Positions 15,910 to 17,248 of a DNA stretch of 17,248 nt are shown piece after piece (positions within the stretch are counted from its first letter, which is position 1; each line of letters starts with the position of its first letter). The notes under the pieces were generated by a model. That model ran no database searches. It had not been told where the DNA came from and saw only the letters and a program-made list of their open reading frames with translations. The stretch is from contig SSTA01000151.1 in assembly GCA_009469685.1 (NCBI GenBank), positions 1 through 17,248 of the forward strand, in the 5' to 3' direction. Position numbers and translations under genes: made by a program. This stretch comes from Azonexaceae bacterium. GTDB taxonomy: Bacteria > Pseudomonadota > Gammaproteobacteria > Burkholderiales > Rhodocyclaceae.

Positions 15910-16125
15910 TTGCCCGTCGAACAGTCGACCAGCGCCCGCCGGTGCGCCTCCTGCGAACGGTGGAGCGGCCCTCGCGAGGTCGGCGTTGCCCCCGGAACGG
16001 TGAAGGTCGCCAGCGAAACCCAGGTGGGCCGCTGTTGCGGCGGTCCCTGGGACGGGAGCGAACGGCGCGCCCGCTCCGCTTGCGGACATTGGCTACTCTG
16101 GTCGGAGATCGATCGCCAGCGTTGA
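15910..16125 (+). CDS. small Cys-rich, zinc-ribbon-like hypothetical protein (71 aa)
   Basis: I do not recognise a named family. The sequence has CASCERW (Cys12, Cys15), RCCGGPWDGS (Cys42-43) and SACGHW (Cys58), spacing that could hold one Zn. The Trp-Gly-rich blocks around the cysteines and the high GC at third positions indicate real coding. The only start is TTG 15910, two codons after the rhodanese TGA. There is no stop between the TGA and this start, so the two genes share one continuous frame. Shine-Dalgarno is poor (GAGCTGCTGA), so re-initiation after the rhodanese is likely. No signal peptide, hence cytoplasmic if made separately. Confidence 0.6.
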   Translation: MPVEQSTSARRCASCERWSGPREVGVAPGTVKVASETQVGRCCGGPWDGSERRARSACGHWLLWSEIDRQR

Positions 16126-16220
16126 ATCCTCCGCTCCGGTAGAATCCCACCCCTCGGCAAATGTCTGCCGACCGGCGGCAACCCCAGGGAAGATCGCTGC
16201 AATCGCTTCCCGGAGCCACC

Positions 16221-17248
16221 ATGGTCATCCCCGAATCCCCAGCCCTCGCCGAATGCCTGGCCGCCGCCCTCGACCACCGGGCTGAATTGATCCCCCGCCT
16301 GGAGGCTGAGGGCACCAACGCCTACCGCCTTTTCCACGGCAGCGCCGAGGGAGTACCGGGCTTGACCGTCGATCGTTACGGCGACCTCCTCCTCGTCCAG
16401 AGCTTCCACCGCCCCCTGGACGAGGCGGAACTGGCCGCGCTCGAAACCTTCTATGGCGCAGCGCTGCCGGGACTCACCGCGATCTACAACGATCGCAGCG
16501 GCGCCAATTCGCGCATCGCCAATGCGCTGTCGCCTGCCGTCCAGGCCCAGGCCGAGCAGTTGCGGGAATTCACTGAAATGGGTGCAAGGTACGCCGTCCA
16601 GGCCCGCCACGGCGGCCAGGATCCCTGGCTCTTCCTCGACATCCGGGCGGGCCGGCGCCGGGTGATGGCCGAGGCGGCGGGCAAATCGGTACTCAACCTC
16701 TTCGCCTACACCTGCGGCGTCGGCATCGCCGCCGCCCGGGGCGGAGCCCGCCACGTGGTCAATGTGGATTTCGCCGAATCCGCCCTCAAAGTCGGCAAGC
16801 ACAATGCCCGGGCAAACGACTTGCCGATCCGCCTGCGCTTCGTGCAGAGCGACGCCTTCGCCGCCCTGCGCCAATTGGCCGGCATCGGGCAGCCGGACAG
16901 GGTGCGAGGCAAACGCATGCCGGCTTTTCCCAAGCTTGACCCGCACCGCTTCGACCTCGTCTTCCTCGACCCACCCCGCTACGCCAAGAGCCTCTTCGGT
17001 GTCGTGGACGTCGTCCGCGATTACGCCGCCCTGATGAAGCTCGCCCTGTTATGCACCACGGAGGGGGGCACTCTGATCTGTTGCAACAATGCGGCAGAGG
17101 TGGATCGCGACGACTGGGCCGACCAGCTCCGGCGCTGCGCCGGAAAGATCGGACGGCCGATCCGCGAATTCGAGTGGATAGGTCCGGAAGCCGATTTCCC
17201 CAGCCCGGACGGCCAGCCGCCCCTGAAGATGGCGCTGCTCAGGGTGTA
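16221..17248 (+). CDS. RlmI-like 23S rRNA methyltransferase, 3' end cut by window
   Basis: 342 complete codons are visible and the window ends on TA, which would fit a TAA or TAG stop; the protein is probably nearly complete. It resembles the RlmI/RlmK C-terminal half: LFHGSAEGVPGLTVDRYGD (37-55), SAM motif I NLFAYTCGVGIAAARGGA (159-176), acidic VNVDFAESAL (180-189), and motif IV DLVFLDPPRYAKS (245-257) with the DPP of RNA m5C-type and related methyltransferases. The PUA domain found at the N-terminus of RlmI is absent. Some related enzymes act on rRNA cytosine or guanine; the base here is inferred. CCGGAG (16210-16215) is a reasonable Shine-Dalgarno for ATG 16221. Confidence 0.8.
   Translation, partial: MVIPESPALAECLAAALDHRAELIPRLEAEGTNAYRLFHGSAEGVPGLTVDRYGDLLLVQSFHRPLDEAELAALETFYGAALPGLTAIYNDRSGANSRIANALSPAVQAQAEQLREFTEMGARYAVQARHGGQDPWLFLDIRAGRRRVMAEAAGKSVLNLFAYTCGVGIAAARGGARHVVNVDFAESALKVGKHNARANDLPIRLRFVQSDAFAALRQLAGIGQPDRVRGKRMPAFPKLDPHRFDLVFLDPPRYAKSLFGVVDVVRDYAALMKLALLCTTEGGTLICCNNAAEVDRDDWADQLRRCAGKIGRPIREFEWIGPEADFPSPDGQPPLKMALLRV

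Noticed and set aside
15424..16089. Long minus-strand frame opposite the rhodanese and Cys-rich genes
   Set aside because: Gly/Ala-rich shadow typical of GC-rich DNA; the plus-strand genes have recognisable motifs and start signals.

Overview
This window looks like a chromosomal segment of a GC-rich betaproteobacterium, most likely of the Rhodocyclales type. The basis is the high GC content with G/C-ending codons, an EttA of almost exactly the E. coli length, RlhA and YaeQ, a PEP-CTERM protein, and bactofilin and FeeM-type genes. The genus cannot be named from the sequence alone. There are no tRNA or rRNA genes, insertion sequences, phage genes or CRISPR arrays.

Layout. Positions 1-1402: a bactofilin gene and an overlapping FeeM-type N-acyltransferase gene behind a sigma-54-like promoter, closed by an intrinsic terminator. 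1454-3118: ettA, an ABC-F translation factor. 3119-3990: a PEP-CTERM protein gene with a long regulatory leader (enhancer-like site plus sigma-54-like -24/-12), closed by a bidirectional terminator shared with a small convergent hypothetical gene (4008-4298). 4427-6747: a SAM-dependent methyltransferase converging on a PAS-GAF-GGDEF diguanylate cyclase. 6929-8812: rlhA, divergent from the cyclase. 8962-12314: an AsmA/DUF748-like envelope protein, then a tight three-gene phospholipid cluster (ynbA-like, plsC-like acyltransferase, ynbB/cdsA-like). 12315-12854: a non-coding-looking gap that holds a 24-codon minus-strand gene made of four GTVPR repeats, with its own sigma-54-like promoter, enhancer-like site and hairpin terminator. 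12855-14015: an ATP-grasp protein of the sugar-transfer type. 14139-17248: yaeQ (minus), a DUF3617-like secreted protein, a periplasmic rhodanese, a small Cys-rich protein directly after it in the same frame, and an RlmI-type methyltransferase cut by the window edge.

The main observation is regulatory. An 18-base site (14 of 18 identical) lies 64 and 65 bases upstream of the -24 GG of sigma-54-like promoters in front of two unrelated genes: the PEP-CTERM gene (plus strand) and the GTVPR-repeat micro-gene (minus strand). A third sigma-54-like promoter precedes the bactofilin gene, and its enhancer position falls just outside the window. PEP-CTERM genes are known in related bacteria to depend on RpoN and the PrsK/PrsR two-component system, so I infer that the micro-gene, and perhaps the bactofilin/FeeM pair, belong to the same surface or exopolysaccharide regulon. 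The GTVPR peptide is the best candidate for something undescribed. Its repeat units differ only at synonymous third positions, it has a strong Shine-Dalgarno, and its stop codon falls exactly at the end of the fourth repeat.
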